A stretch of 64,000 nt of DNA from positions 124,001-188,000 of the IMG/VR virus record IMGVR_UViG_3300024255_001563, one strand, 5' to 3'. The notes under the pieces were generated by a model. That model did no database searches, had not been told where the DNA came from, and worked only from the letters and a program-made list of their open reading frames with translations. This DNA comes from a virus. The position numbers and the translations under genes are program-made. This document shows positions 29,503-38,374 of the stretch, piece by piece. Each line of letters begins with the position of its first letter. Position 1 is the first letter of the stretch.

Positions 29503-30104
29503 AAATAGATATACAAGATGTATTATTCTGGATGGATGCAATTCGCAACAGCGATGACAAATACCGTACACTTGAAAGCTTCTGGAAAGGACAAGTCAAC
29601 AGCAAGATATGGCTTGCTGACGCACTGCGTGTAAACTACGTTGACGATGATGCTCGTATTGTAATATACGGCGGCTGGAATGGTGTGCTTTCTAGTATCT
29701 TATTTAATAGCAGTTTAAGCATTGAGCATATTACAAGTGTTGACATTGATGAAGATTGCCAAGAAACTGCATACACAGTTAATAAAAACTATGAAATAGC
29801 AGGAAGATTTGATGCAGTAACCGCAGACATGTGTACTTACACAGAACCTGCTGACATTGTTATTAACACAAGCTGCGAACACATTACGCAAGAACAATAC
29901 GAACAGTGGTTAGACATTCAACCAGACGATGCGCTATTTGTAATACAAAGCAATAACTACTTTGAGTTAGACGAGCACATTCGTTGTGCAACTGATCAAG
30001 ATGACTTTATGCGCATGAGTAAAATCAAACCATACTGGAGAGGCGAATTTAAAACCCCTAAGTATACTCGTTATATGATTATAGGTAAAAAGAAGAATGT
30101 ATAA
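29499..30104 (+). CDS. class I SAM-dependent methyltransferase-like protein
   Basis: 201 residues. ARIVIYGGWNGVLSSIL supplies motif I (the glycine-rich SAM loop), ITSVDIDEDCQETA motif II with the acidic residue after beta2, and DAVTADMCTY plus DIVINTSCEH the post-motif region. Size and order fit a stand-alone Rossmann methyltransferase. ATGA overlap with the upstream radical SAM gene. Its acceptor is unknown; a small-molecule, peptide or sugar methyl group would be compatible. Confidence 0.6.
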   Translation: MKIDIQDVLFWMDAIRNSDDKYRTLESFWKGQVNSKIWLADALRVNYVDDDARIVIYGGWNGVLSSILFNSSLSIEHITSVDIDEDCQETAYTVNKNYEIAGRFDAVTADMCTYTEPADIVINTSCEHITQEQYEQWLDIQPDDALFVIQSNNYFELDEHIRCATDQDDFMRMSKIKPYWRGEFKTPKYTRYMIIGKKKNV

Positions 30105-30915
30105 TAGAATAGTAGCATATGGGTGTAGTATTACTTCAGGATTTGAACTTGCAGATTACGAACTAATGCCATCTTTAAATTTTGTTGAAATAAATAAAAT
30201 AAAAGCAAAGGGAGTCGAATTCTGGAGAGACAAAATTGAAAGCAAATACTCTCTTGAATATATTGACAGTAGAGAACATAATCACGCCTGGCCGCAGCAT
30301 TTAGCAAACAAACTTAATGTTGACGTAGTTAATAGAGCTTATCCAGGAAGTAATAGTGAGTCGTCTATATATTTTTTAGAGGAAGATATTAGTAGAGGTT
30401 TTATAAAACCTACTGATCTTATAATTGTTGCTCATACAGAAAGTTCGAGATGGTTCTATCTTGACAAAGAATGCAAAAAACATCATTGTTGTCCAGGCGG
30501 CCTACCAAAAGAGTGGAATTCACAGCTATCGCACAGATTAAGATGGCCGTCGAAATCGTTTCATAAAGATTATGTTTTACATGTATCTAACGATTTTAAC
30601 GATATGTTTCGATGGTTTAAAGATATAAAGTATCTAGAAATGCTATCAAAAAAACATAATATTTTACAAGTTTTTGCATTCACCCCGTTTTTAACTCAGT
30701 TACACAATAACATTAACAAGTTTAAAGAATACAATTTATTAAATGCATATAACTCAGTTAAAGAATTTAATTCTATATTAGATAACTACTTTTCTTTTAA
30801 TGATTTAGTTAATTGGGATGATTCTAGTCAATTGCATACATACACGCATCCTAAAGAAGAATATCATATAGAGTACGCAAATTATATATACAAAAAAATA
30901 AAAGACAGGCAGTAG
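30097..30915 (+). CDS. SGNH/GDSL-like hydrolase
   Basis: 272 residues, overlapping the previous gene by eight bases. RIVAYGCSITSGF carries the block I Ser (G9-C10-S11-I-T), replacing GDS by GCS. AYPGSNSESS supplies the block II/III glycine and Asn, and HPKEEYHIEYANY near residues 251-261 offers the block V His. These are the landmarks of SGNH hydrolases (esterases, O-acetylesterases, acyl hydrolases). No signal peptide, so it should act inside the cell. It may add or remove acyl groups on the glycan or product made by the island. Confidence 0.55.
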   Translation: MYNRIVAYGCSITSGFELADYELMPSLNFVEINKIKAKGVEFWRDKIESKYSLEYIDSREHNHAWPQHLANKLNVDVVNRAYPGSNSESSIYFLEEDISRGFIKPTDLIIVAHTESSRWFYLDKECKKHHCCPGGLPKEWNSQLSHRLRWPSKSFHKDYVLHVSNDFNDMFRWFKDIKYLEMLSKKHNILQVFAFTPFLTQLHNNINKFKEYNLLNAYNSVKEFNSILDNYFSFNDLVNWDDSSQLHTYTHPKEEYHIEYANYIYKKIKDRQ

Positions 30916-32004
30916 ATGTTTAACTTTGAAAATTTAGAAAAGGCACAAGTCGAAATAACCAATCGTTGCCAAGCTAGCTGTCCAATGTGCTTAAGGAATA
31001 TTCACGGCGGTATAGAAAATCCTAATCTAACTAGTCATGATTGGACATTAGAAGATTTTAAAGAAATATTTACACCAAAAATTTTACAACAATTAAAGCG
31101 TATAGACTTTTGCGGAGATTTTGGAGAACCTACAGTTAATAATGATTTAATTAGCATGTGTGCTTATATTAAACAGCAAAATCCTGAACTAGAAACTGCT
31201 ATTTTTACTAACGGTAGCACAAGAACACTAGGCTGGTGGAAACGCCTAGCACAGGCGCTTACAGTGCGTCACAAGGTAGAATTTGCACTAGATGGACTTA
31301 GTGATACGCATAGTTTATATAGAGTCGGAACAGACTATGATAAGATTACTAAAAATGCACAAGCATTTGCAAAAGCCGGTGGATATGCAGTATGGATGTT
31401 TATAAGATTTAAACATAACCAAGAACAAGTAAAAGACGCAGAAATTATATCTAGAAAGTTTGGGTTTTCAGAGTTTCATGTTAAAAACAGCAAACGATTT
31501 GGAGATACCTTTCCAGTATTAGATAAACAAGGCAATGTAACACATTATTTAGATCAGCCAGATGTTACACCTATCAAGTTCTTTGATAAAAATGATTTGT
31601 TATCTTACAAATCTTGGCCTGAAGCAGAAAAAGTTAATTGTATGGTGTTACACGATAAAGAAATTTATATAGATGCTAACTTTACAGTATTACCGTGCTG
31701 TCTGCTTGGTAGTTTTTTATATGCAAACTATGATGAAGTTTTATATAAAAAGTATGATGTATATAAGCATTCATCTATTGTAGATGTAGGAAAAATTGCA
31801 CAAAAGGAAACTTATAGAATTGTAGAAGAACTTGGCGGATTACAAGCATTAGATGCAAAAAAAGGTTTAGAAAATATTGTTAATGATCCTAAATGGCAAA
31901 CTATTTGGCAAAGAGAATGGAGTAACAAAACATCTCCTGCATGTATTGTATTATGCGGAAAAAATACTCCATTAACACGGGTCGAAGATCAGGTAGAGCG
32001 ATAA
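30916..32004 (+). CDS. radical SAM protein with C-terminal SPASM-like domain, copy 1
   Basis: 362 residues, starting directly after the preceding stop. The core begins almost at the N-terminus: C18-x3-C22-x2-C25 (CQASCPMC), with CGDFGEPTVN in place of the usual GGEP, and FALDGLSDTH. The C-terminus holds a SPASM-like set: NCMVLHDKEIYIDANFTVLP followed by a CC pair, then CIVLCGK. It is a tandem duplicate of the next gene. Domain order here is the conventional one, unlike the N-terminal twitch family upstream. Confidence 0.8.
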   Translation: MFNFENLEKAQVEITNRCQASCPMCLRNIHGGIENPNLTSHDWTLEDFKEIFTPKILQQLKRIDFCGDFGEPTVNNDLISMCAYIKQQNPELETAIFTNGSTRTLGWWKRLAQALTVRHKVEFALDGLSDTHSLYRVGTDYDKITKNAQAFAKAGGYAVWMFIRFKHNQEQVKDAEIISRKFGFSEFHVKNSKRFGDTFPVLDKQGNVTHYLDQPDVTPIKFFDKNDLLSYKSWPEAEKVNCMVLHDKEIYIDANFTVLPCCLLGSFLYANYDEVLYKKYDVYKHSSIVDVGKIAQKETYRIVEELGGLQALDAKKGLENIVNDPKWQTIWQREWSNKTSPACIVLCGKNTPLTRVEDQVER

Positions 32005-32013
32005 GTAGATATA

Positions 32014-33096
32014 ATGATAAACTTTAATCAACTTAAACAAATCCATTTAGAAATTACAAATAACTGTCAAGCAAGTTGTCCTATGTGTACTAGAAATATT
32101 CACGGAGGACTTAAAAATCCTAATATTAATAAACGTGGATGGACACTTGATGACTATAAAAAAATTATATCTCCAGAAGTTATAGAGCAAATTGAAAATG
32201 TTTACTTTTGTGGAAACTATGGCGATCCATTATTGAACGACCAATTGCTCGAAATGGTCGAGTATACTACTTCTATTAAAAAAGATATCAAAATTACTAT
32301 ACATACTAATGGTAGTTTAAGAAGCAAAGAATGGTGGACAAACTTAGCAAAAGTTATGCCTAATAGTCATAGAGTAGTTTTTGCTATAGATGGATTAGAA
32401 GATACACAAACAATTTATAGAATTGGTACTAGTTACGAAAAAATAATCGAAAATGCAAAAGCATTTATAGATGCCGGCGGCATTGCAGAATGGGCTTATA
32501 TAAGATTTAAACATAACGAACATCAAGTAGAAGAAGCAAGACATCGAGCAATTGATATAGGGTTTGAATACTTTACAATGAAAGATAGTTCGCGGTGGTT
32601 AATGGAACCTAAATTTAAAGTCTTGGATAAACAAGGTAATATTGATTATTATTTAGAACCAAGTCAACATTCAACTATTAAAATTGTTGATACCGATATT
32701 ATTGGAAATTATAAAAGTATTTTAGAAAAAACAGAAATTAATTGTTATGCAAAACATGTAAAAGAAGTTTACATAGATTCTTATGGGCATGTATTTCCGT
32801 GTTGTTGGCTTGCAATGATTCCGTATCATCCTAAAGATTTGGAACACGAATTACATGAAATTCGAGAAGCAATTTATGCAGAATATTTTGACTTAGTTAA
32901 ATCACTAGGTGGTATAGACGCATTAGACGTAAAGAAAAAACCGTTGAAGGATATTATTAATTCAGACGAATATCAAAATGTTTGGAATAGTTATTGGACG
33001 GATAAAAAATTAATTACTTGCGGCAGAGCTTGCGGAATACAACCTGAATTGTTTTCTACGCCGCAGGACCAATTTACAAGTAGGGAAGAGCTATGA
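32014..33096 (+). CDS. radical SAM protein with C-terminal SPASM-like domain, copy 2
   Basis: 360 residues. Duplicate of the preceding gene: LEITNNCQASCPMCTRNIHG, CGNYGDPLLN, FAIDGLEDTQTIYRIGTSYE and the CCWLAMIPY SPASM-like segment align throughout. Core cysteines at 18, 22 and 25. The GGEP motif is CGNYGDP, so the Glu that touches the SAM amino group region is changed to Asp. ATGA overlap with the next gene. As with its twin, the substrate is unknown. Confidence 0.8.
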   Translation: MINFNQLKQIHLEITNNCQASCPMCTRNIHGGLKNPNINKRGWTLDDYKKIISPEVIEQIENVYFCGNYGDPLLNDQLLEMVEYTTSIKKDIKITIHTNGSLRSKEWWTNLAKVMPNSHRVVFAIDGLEDTQTIYRIGTSYEKIIENAKAFIDAGGIAEWAYIRFKHNEHQVEEARHRAIDIGFEYFTMKDSSRWLMEPKFKVLDKQGNIDYYLEPSQHSTIKIVDTDIIGNYKSILEKTEINCYAKHVKEVYIDSYGHVFPCCWLAMIPYHPKDLEHELHEIREAIYAEYFDLVKSLGGIDALDVKKKPLKDIINSDEYQNVWNSYWTDKKLITCGRACGIQPELFSTPQDQFTSREEL

Positions 33097-34505
33097 AAGA
33101 TTTATATTGGCTACAAGACGAAAATAGTCGAATGGGAAAAGGACAGCGAGATGTTTTTGAAAAAACAGGATCTTATACATTTTGCGCACTTCCTTGGATA
33201 CATATAGCAACAAGACCTAACGGTGATGCTAGACTTTGCTGTGTAACAAATGCATCAGGTGCTCATACAGGAGATCACGAAGTTGGTCTTGTTAAAATGG
33301 AAAATGGTGAGCCTGCAAACTTTGGTAAAGATTCATTAAAAGAAGCATTTAATAATGACTACATGTGTAGTGTAAGAAAAACAATGATAGAAGGTAAAAT
33401 ACCTGCTAGTTGTACAAAGTGCTTTGAAGAAGAATCAAACGGAGTTGTAAGTAAACGTCTCTGGGAATTACATGAATGGAACAACGATGGGTTGGATTTT
33501 GCACAGCTAATAAAAGATACAAGCGAAGATGGAAAGATTCCGCACGAAATACAATATTTTGATTTAAGATTAGGTCATACTTGTAACTTGAAGTGTGTAA
33601 TGTGTAGTCCGCACGATAGCAGTCGATGGATGGAAGACTACGAAAAGATTATAGCAACCTCAAACAGTCAAACAGTTATACGACAAATAAGTTGGGATAA
33701 AACAAAGTTTAATAATAAATGGTACGAAAAGCCAGAACTTTGGGAAGAAATTTTTGAACAAATACCACATATTAAACAGTTGTATTTTGCTGGCGGTGAG
33801 CCTTTAATGATTAAAGAACATAGAAAATTTTTATTAGAAATAATTAAAAGAGGATATGCTAAAAATATATGTTTACGATATAACTCTAATGGTGTCTTTG
33901 TAAATCAAGATATGATCGATATTTGGACAGAATTTAAACAAGTTAGATTTGCATTTAGTTTAGATGCAGTCGACGAACGTAACTATTATATTAGATACCC
34001 TACTAAGTGGAAAGATGTAGAGCGTAGTTTAGAGTTAATGGATAATACTCCGGATCATATACATTGTCATATTGCCTGTGCAGTACAGGCATTAAATGTA
34101 AAACATATTGTTCACTTTGCAAAATGGAAACTTACTAAAGGCTATAAGAAAATTAATAAGTTTAAAACAGATATCTATGAAGCAGGTGGCGGAATAATTA
34201 ATCTACATTTACTGTACATTCCTACATTTTTAAGTGCAAGGATATTACCTGAAAAAGACAAACAAGAAATACGTGAACAGTTTGCAGAGTTTAAACAGTG
34301 GCTTTGGGACAATTATACACAAGATGATAACTTTTGGCACGAAAATCCTTATGGTTGGAAACGTTGGGAAGGTATATTAAGATTTATCGACGCAGAAGAT
34401 CATTCACACTTATTACCTGACTTTAAAGATTATGTTAATAACCTTGATAAAATTAGAGGCTTAAATGCAAAAGAAGTATTTCCAGAATTGAAACATTTGC
34501 TATGA
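33093..34505 (+). CDS. radical SAM protein with N-terminal twitch/SPASM-like domain
   Basis: 470 residues. After a ~28-residue lead the Cys domain runs FCALPWIHIATRPNGDARLC with CC at 49-50, SLKEAFNNDYMCSVRKTMIE and SCTKCFEEE. Core: C164-x3-C168-x2-C171 (CNLKCVMC) and FAGGEPLMIKE, then FSLDAVDERNYYIRYPTKW, which matches the gene at 22907 (SIDCLEDRNNYLRHPAKW), its likely closest paralogue. It overlaps both neighbours by ATGA. Confidence 0.8.
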   Translation: MKDLYWLQDENSRMGKGQRDVFEKTGSYTFCALPWIHIATRPNGDARLCCVTNASGAHTGDHEVGLVKMENGEPANFGKDSLKEAFNNDYMCSVRKTMIEGKIPASCTKCFEEESNGVVSKRLWELHEWNNDGLDFAQLIKDTSEDGKIPHEIQYFDLRLGHTCNLKCVMCSPHDSSRWMEDYEKIIATSNSQTVIRQISWDKTKFNNKWYEKPELWEEIFEQIPHIKQLYFAGGEPLMIKEHRKFLLEIIKRGYAKNICLRYNSNGVFVNQDMIDIWTEFKQVRFAFSLDAVDERNYYIRYPTKWKDVERSLELMDNTPDHIHCHIACAVQALNVKHIVHFAKWKLTKGYKKINKFKTDIYEAGGGIINLHLLYIPTFLSARILPEKDKQEIREQFAEFKQWLWDNYTQDDNFWHENPYGWKRWEGILRFIDAEDHSHLLPDFKDYVNNLDKIRGLNAKEVFPELKHLL

Positions 34506-35539
34506 CAACCCCTATTAAGATAAAATCTACTAGAGAAGACTCTTATCTAGATATTAGATGGATGCCTAATAACGTTTGTAATTTTAAATGCAGATACTGT
34601 TTTCCAGGTAGTAATGACGGGGACTATCCTAGCCCTAAAGATATAAATCTTATTATAAAAAACTTCAAACATTTGTTAACTGTTTATAAAGAGCAGTTAG
34701 GAAAAACAAAAACACATATTGAAATTATGGGGGGAGAGCCTACACTTTGGAGAGATCTTGATATATTCGTACAAGAAATTAAAAAAGATCACAATGTTTA
34801 TATTAGTCTTATAACTAATGGGTCACGAACATTGCGGTGGTGGAAAGAAAAAGGACACCTCGTAGACAATATTCATTTGACACATCATGTTGCTCAGGCA
34901 AACTTAGATCACACAATTGGTGTAGCAGATGCTATGTATGATTTAGGAAAGAAAATTACTGTAAAAGTTTTGATGGATCCTACTTGTTGGGACGATTGTG
35001 TAGATGCTGTAGAATATTTAAAAAGGAACAGCAAACACAAATGGTTTGTTACAGTAGCAGAAGTAATAGAAACGGAATCAACTACGTTAAACGACATTAG
35101 AATAATAACCACTGATGATTTAAAGTATACTCCGGAACAGAAAAAGTATATGAAATGGGGTATAAAACAATTACCTAATTTTAAATGGTTTTGGAATAAC
35201 AGAAATCTTATAGCAAACGGTGAAATTAGATATACTGAAAGTGTTGCTACACTAGAAAACAATAAAAAGGTAAGAGCAGAGTCCGGAACTTACATTAATA
35301 AAAATTGGAACAATTTTAAAGGATGGAGTTGCAACATTGGCGTAGATAGTATCTTTATTAATTGGGACGGAACACTTAAAGGATCTTGTGGAGAGTTTCT
35401 TTACGGTTTGAATTATTACTACAACATACTTGACAACGACTTCGAACAAAAATTTGATACGGAAATAAAGCCAACTATATGTTCAAAGTTTAATTGTATT
35501 TGTGCTCCTGAAACACATCTAACTAAGAAGAAACTTTAG
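34502..35539 (+). CDS. radical SAM protein with C-terminal Cys (twitch-like) domain
   Basis: 345 residues. Core C26-x3-C30-x2-C33 (CNFKCRYC) and IMGGEPTLWR. C-terminal cysteines follow the pattern GWSCNIGVDSIFINWDGTLK, SCGEF, ICSKFNCICAPE, ending LTKKKL, matching the genes at 28504 and 35523. It is the last plus-strand gene of the long operon. Its 3' end overlaps the convergent minus-strand gene by 17 bases, and no terminator hairpin is visible there. Confidence 0.8.
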   Translation: MTTPIKIKSTREDSYLDIRWMPNNVCNFKCRYCFPGSNDGDYPSPKDINLIIKNFKHLLTVYKEQLGKTKTHIEIMGGEPTLWRDLDIFVQEIKKDHNVYISLITNGSRTLRWWKEKGHLVDNIHLTHHVAQANLDHTIGVADAMYDLGKKITVKVLMDPTCWDDCVDAVEYLKRNSKHKWFVTVAEVIETESTTLNDIRIITTDDLKYTPEQKKYMKWGIKQLPNFKWFWNNRNLIANGEIRYTESVATLENNKKVRAESGTYINKNWNNFKGWSCNIGVDSIFINWDGTLKGSCGEFLYGLNYYYNILDNDFEQKFDTEIKPTICSKFNCICAPETHLTKKKL

Positions 35540-36428
35540 TTAACGGAATATCAGCAGCACAAGTACACCACTTACGTGTACAAGTAATTGGTTCTAAAGG
35601 TTGTTTAAACGTACCATTATAAATATTTCCTAGACTACCGCCTACTCTACAAGTAGCACGATGAACCTCGCCGTCCCAATTGATCATCAGACTTTCTAAA
35701 CCTGCATTACAAGTCCAGCCCTCGAATTGATTTAGTTTATGTTTAATAATATCATTAGCATGTATCATATCTTTTCCGTCTATGACGCAGTTTGCCTTCA
35801 CAGTTGCAGTTTTACTAAGTATCCATTCTAAGTCTTGTCCGTTATACCTCATATCGTCAAACCATTCTCGATCGTCAGCATCAGTCCATCGTATTCGTCT
35901 ACACACATACGGAATACGATGACTTTCAAGCAATGATGCTACATCGCGTACTTGATTCATATATTCATGATGACACATTAAGTTAACTTGAAATAGCGTA
36001 TCCTTGCCCTCCATGTCTAGTAACTGACTATATCTAATAATATTTTCGCCTGCTCTTCGGCTATGTTCGTTGTCAAAGTGCAAACTAAATACCCATTGAT
36101 CTACAGGTTGTTTAATATACCACTCTGGCGAACGCAATCCGTTTGTAGTAACACTTAGCCGCTGTAGTCGTTGACTTCCACATTCTAAGATATCATTAAT
36201 TTTAGGATGTACAGTAGGTTCGCCTCCTGTTAAACTTAGTCGTATTGGTTTATTAATCTTTTCCAATTCATAGATTGTGTTAACCATAACATTTAGATCA
36301 GTGTGAGGGCTAAAGTTATCGTGTATTTCAGCAGGACAGTAAGCGCAATCTAAGTTACAGCGTTTGCCAATATTCCATTCGACATGAATACTGGTATGGT
36401 GTCCCCAACGATTTTCTATGCTATGCAT
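35523..36428 (-). CDS. radical SAM protein with C-terminal Cys (twitch-like) domain
   Basis: 301 residues from the ATG at 36428, which overlaps the upstream stop as ATGCATAG; the longer frame to 36479 would run back into the preceding gene. Core C24-x3-C28-x2-C31 (CNLDCAYC) and LTGGEPTVHP. The tail GWTCNAGLESLMINWDGEVH, TCRVGG, TCTRKWCTCAADIPLTK is close to that of the convergent gene at 34502, so the two are paralogues facing each other. Part of a four-gene minus-strand operon. Confidence 0.8.
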   Translation of the reverse strand: MHSIENRWGHHTSIHVEWNIGKRCNLDCAYCPAEIHDNFSPHTDLNVMVNTIYELEKINKPIRLSLTGGEPTVHPKINDILECGSQRLQRLSVTTNGLRSPEWYIKQPVDQWVFSLHFDNEHSRRAGENIIRYSQLLDMEGKDTLFQVNLMCHHEYMNQVRDVASLLESHRIPYVCRRIRWTDADDREWFDDMRYNGQDLEWILSKTATVKANCVIDGKDMIHANDIIKHKLNQFEGWTCNAGLESLMINWDGEVHRATCRVGGSLGNIYNGTFKQPLEPITCTRKWCTCAADIPLTKVSS

Positions 36429-37686
36429 ATGGTTTAAACTCTGGTGTAGCATCAAGAAAAGACTGATTACGGCTTGCATCTAATCTTTTATTGTATTCGA
36501 TAGTGTCTTGCCATAAATTGCTTTGATCGTTTGCTTTTATAAAATTAATTATTCCGTCTATTTGACCTAGCGTAATATTTAATAGTATTGGATTTTCTTT
36601 TACATAATAAAAGTTAGGAACATCTAATTTTATAGTTTCTAATCGTCTAATTGCTTCTAGCTTTAATTCTTCGGGCAATACTTGTGGACATAATACTCTA
36701 GGATAATTTACCATGTTTGTGTAAAATACAATTCCTATATTGTTAAGAAAGTGTTCTATCATTTTATCTAGTATTAATACATTACTAACTTGTACAGCAA
36801 CAGCACCTACTATTCTTGTAATATTAGGAAAAGTTTTAAAAACTTTTATGTTCTCCATAATGTCTTCGAACTTGCCATTGCCTCGTACATATTCGTAACT
36901 ATCGCCTATACCATCTATACTTACATTAAGTGCGATTGTTTTAAACTTGGGCCAATAGTCGTGTATAGTACGTCCACCTTTAATACCGGTAGTTGTTCCG
37001 TTAGTAGCATACTTTAGTTCAATGTTTTCTCCGTATGGAGCCAACATATCGAGTATACGATAATGTTGCGGATCCATTAATGGTTCTCCCCCAGCAAACT
37101 CTACACGTCTAAAGTAAGGCAATAACTTTTCAAAACTATTCCACCAATTTGGATTGTCATCAAATTTGTCCAAATAAGGTTTTTTCATTAAGTTGAGCTT
37201 ACGTATTTCCTCAACCATAAAGTTACCTTCTTTCACATAAAATTCTTCTACTTCTTTATAGTCATTCCAACTAGTACTATCCATTGGATGACACATACGA
37301 CATTTTAAATTGCACAAGTTATTGAGCTTAATTTCCATAGTAGGAATTTCGAAAGGCATGCTATAATCTTCGTCTAATGCGTCTAATGCATCAGGGTATA
37401 AGTTGACCCTAGCTTCCGGTATTACTCCTGCTATATGACGCTGTCGTAAGCTCTCTACCCCCTGATCTTCAAGGTTAAAGCATGGCGCACATTCGCTAGG
37501 ACGATCATTATTTAAAACTTGTTTTCGAATACGTTTCATAGTATCGTTATTCCAAATTTCTTCAAGAGTTTGTTCTTGTATATTACCTACAGGATGACTA
37601 CGACAGCAAGCCATGACAGCACCGTCACTGCGTGTTGCAAGTCCTGTAAAAGGATGCATACAGAATGTACATGATTTATTTTGCAT
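36421..37686 (-). CDS. radical SAM protein with N-terminal twitch/SPASM-like domain
   Basis: 421 residues. Cys domain: SCTFCMHPFTGLATRSDGAV with CC at 27-28, GNIQEQTLEEIWNND, ECAPCFNLED. Core: C125-x3-C129-x2-C132 (CNLKCRMC) and FAGGEPLMDP, then VSIDGIGDSYEYVRGNGKF. The PW of the family is PF here. It overlaps the PP-loop gene upstream by 11 bases. Being co-transcribed with a QueC-like ATPase and a PLP-fold protein, it may act after an amide- or nitrile-forming step, but that is inference. Confidence 0.8.
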   Translation of the reverse strand: MQNKSCTFCMHPFTGLATRSDGAVMACCRSHPVGNIQEQTLEEIWNNDTMKRIRKQVLNNDRPSECAPCFNLEDQGVESLRQRHIAGVIPEARVNLYPDALDALDEDYSMPFEIPTMEIKLNNLCNLKCRMCHPMDSTSWNDYKEVEEFYVKEGNFMVEEIRKLNLMKKPYLDKFDDNPNWWNSFEKLLPYFRRVEFAGGEPLMDPQHYRILDMLAPYGENIELKYATNGTTTGIKGGRTIHDYWPKFKTIALNVSIDGIGDSYEYVRGNGKFEDIMENIKVFKTFPNITRIVGAVAVQVSNVLILDKMIEHFLNNIGIVFYTNMVNYPRVLCPQVLPEELKLEAIRRLETIKLDVPNFYYVKENPILLNITLGQIDGIINFIKANDQSNLWQDTIEYNKRLDASRNQSFLDATPEFKPYA

Positions 37687-38374
37687 TATCTACTGCCCAA
37701 TCTCTTTCTTTGCACCAAAAGCACTCATTACAGACAGGAACTAATTCGCCTTTTTTATAGTTTCTATAATCTAACCAATCAAACGTTCCTTCACAACTTC
37801 TAGTAATATTAAATAAATCTACAATGTCTTCTTGTTTATATTTTTCAATTAACTTATCTTTGCTAGTAAAACGAAATGGATGAATAGCATATCTTTCCAT
37901 ATGTTCCATTATAAGTAAATGTTTATTTTCTTCTGTAGGTTCAATATCTCGTTCTATCATTCCGCCTAAGTTTTCATTTGGATTTTTAGTAACACCATTA
38001 TAGTAAGCATCAACATTATTTTTAAAGCATACGTATTCTGCATACGATCTTATTTGTATATTATCACCACTTACTATTTTACCGTATTCGTCTTTGATAC
38101 TAGGTCCTATTTCTCCGTATTCAATATCAGGAGCAATAAAGTTTTTATGTAGTTTAAAGTTTATTGCTGGAAATCTTTTTCTAATCCATGTTATAACATA
38201 TTCTGCATCGTGTTCTTGCCAAGGTTTAGTTTTCCAACATCTTACATTATTGATAATATGAACTGTCTGACTAGTAACTTCTTTGCATAGTAGATATAAT
38301 AGTAATGCACTGTCTGCACCGCCGCTAACACTTACAGCAATATTATTCCATTTCTTGTCAAAAAATAAATTCAT
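37676..38374 (-). CDS. PP-loop ATPase, QueC-like
   Basis: 232 residues. IAVSVSGGADSALLLYLL is the SGGxDS PP-loop of N-type ATP pyrophosphatases. The C-terminal part AIHPFRFTSKDKLIEKY, then ITRSCEG and CNECFWCKERDW, follows the layout of QueC (7-cyano-7-deazaguanine synthase), including a C-x~19-C-x2-C-x2-C zinc site. It differs from standard QueC in the middle region. With queE and folE elsewhere in the window it could serve deazaguanine synthesis; its operon with radical SAM and PLP-fold genes could equally mean amide or nitrile formation on another substrate. Confidence 0.55.
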   Translation of the reverse strand: MNLFFDKKWNNIAVSVSGGADSALLLYLLCKEVTSQTVHIINNVRCWKTKPWQEHDAEYVITWIRKRFPAINFKLHKNFIAPDIEYGEIGPSIKDEYGKIVSGDNIQIRSYAEYVCFKNNVDAYYNGVTKNPNENLGGMIERDIEPTEENKHLLIMEHMERYAIHPFRFTSKDKLIEKYKQEDIVDLFNITRSCEGTFDWLDYRNYKKGELVPVCNECFWCKERDWAVDNAK

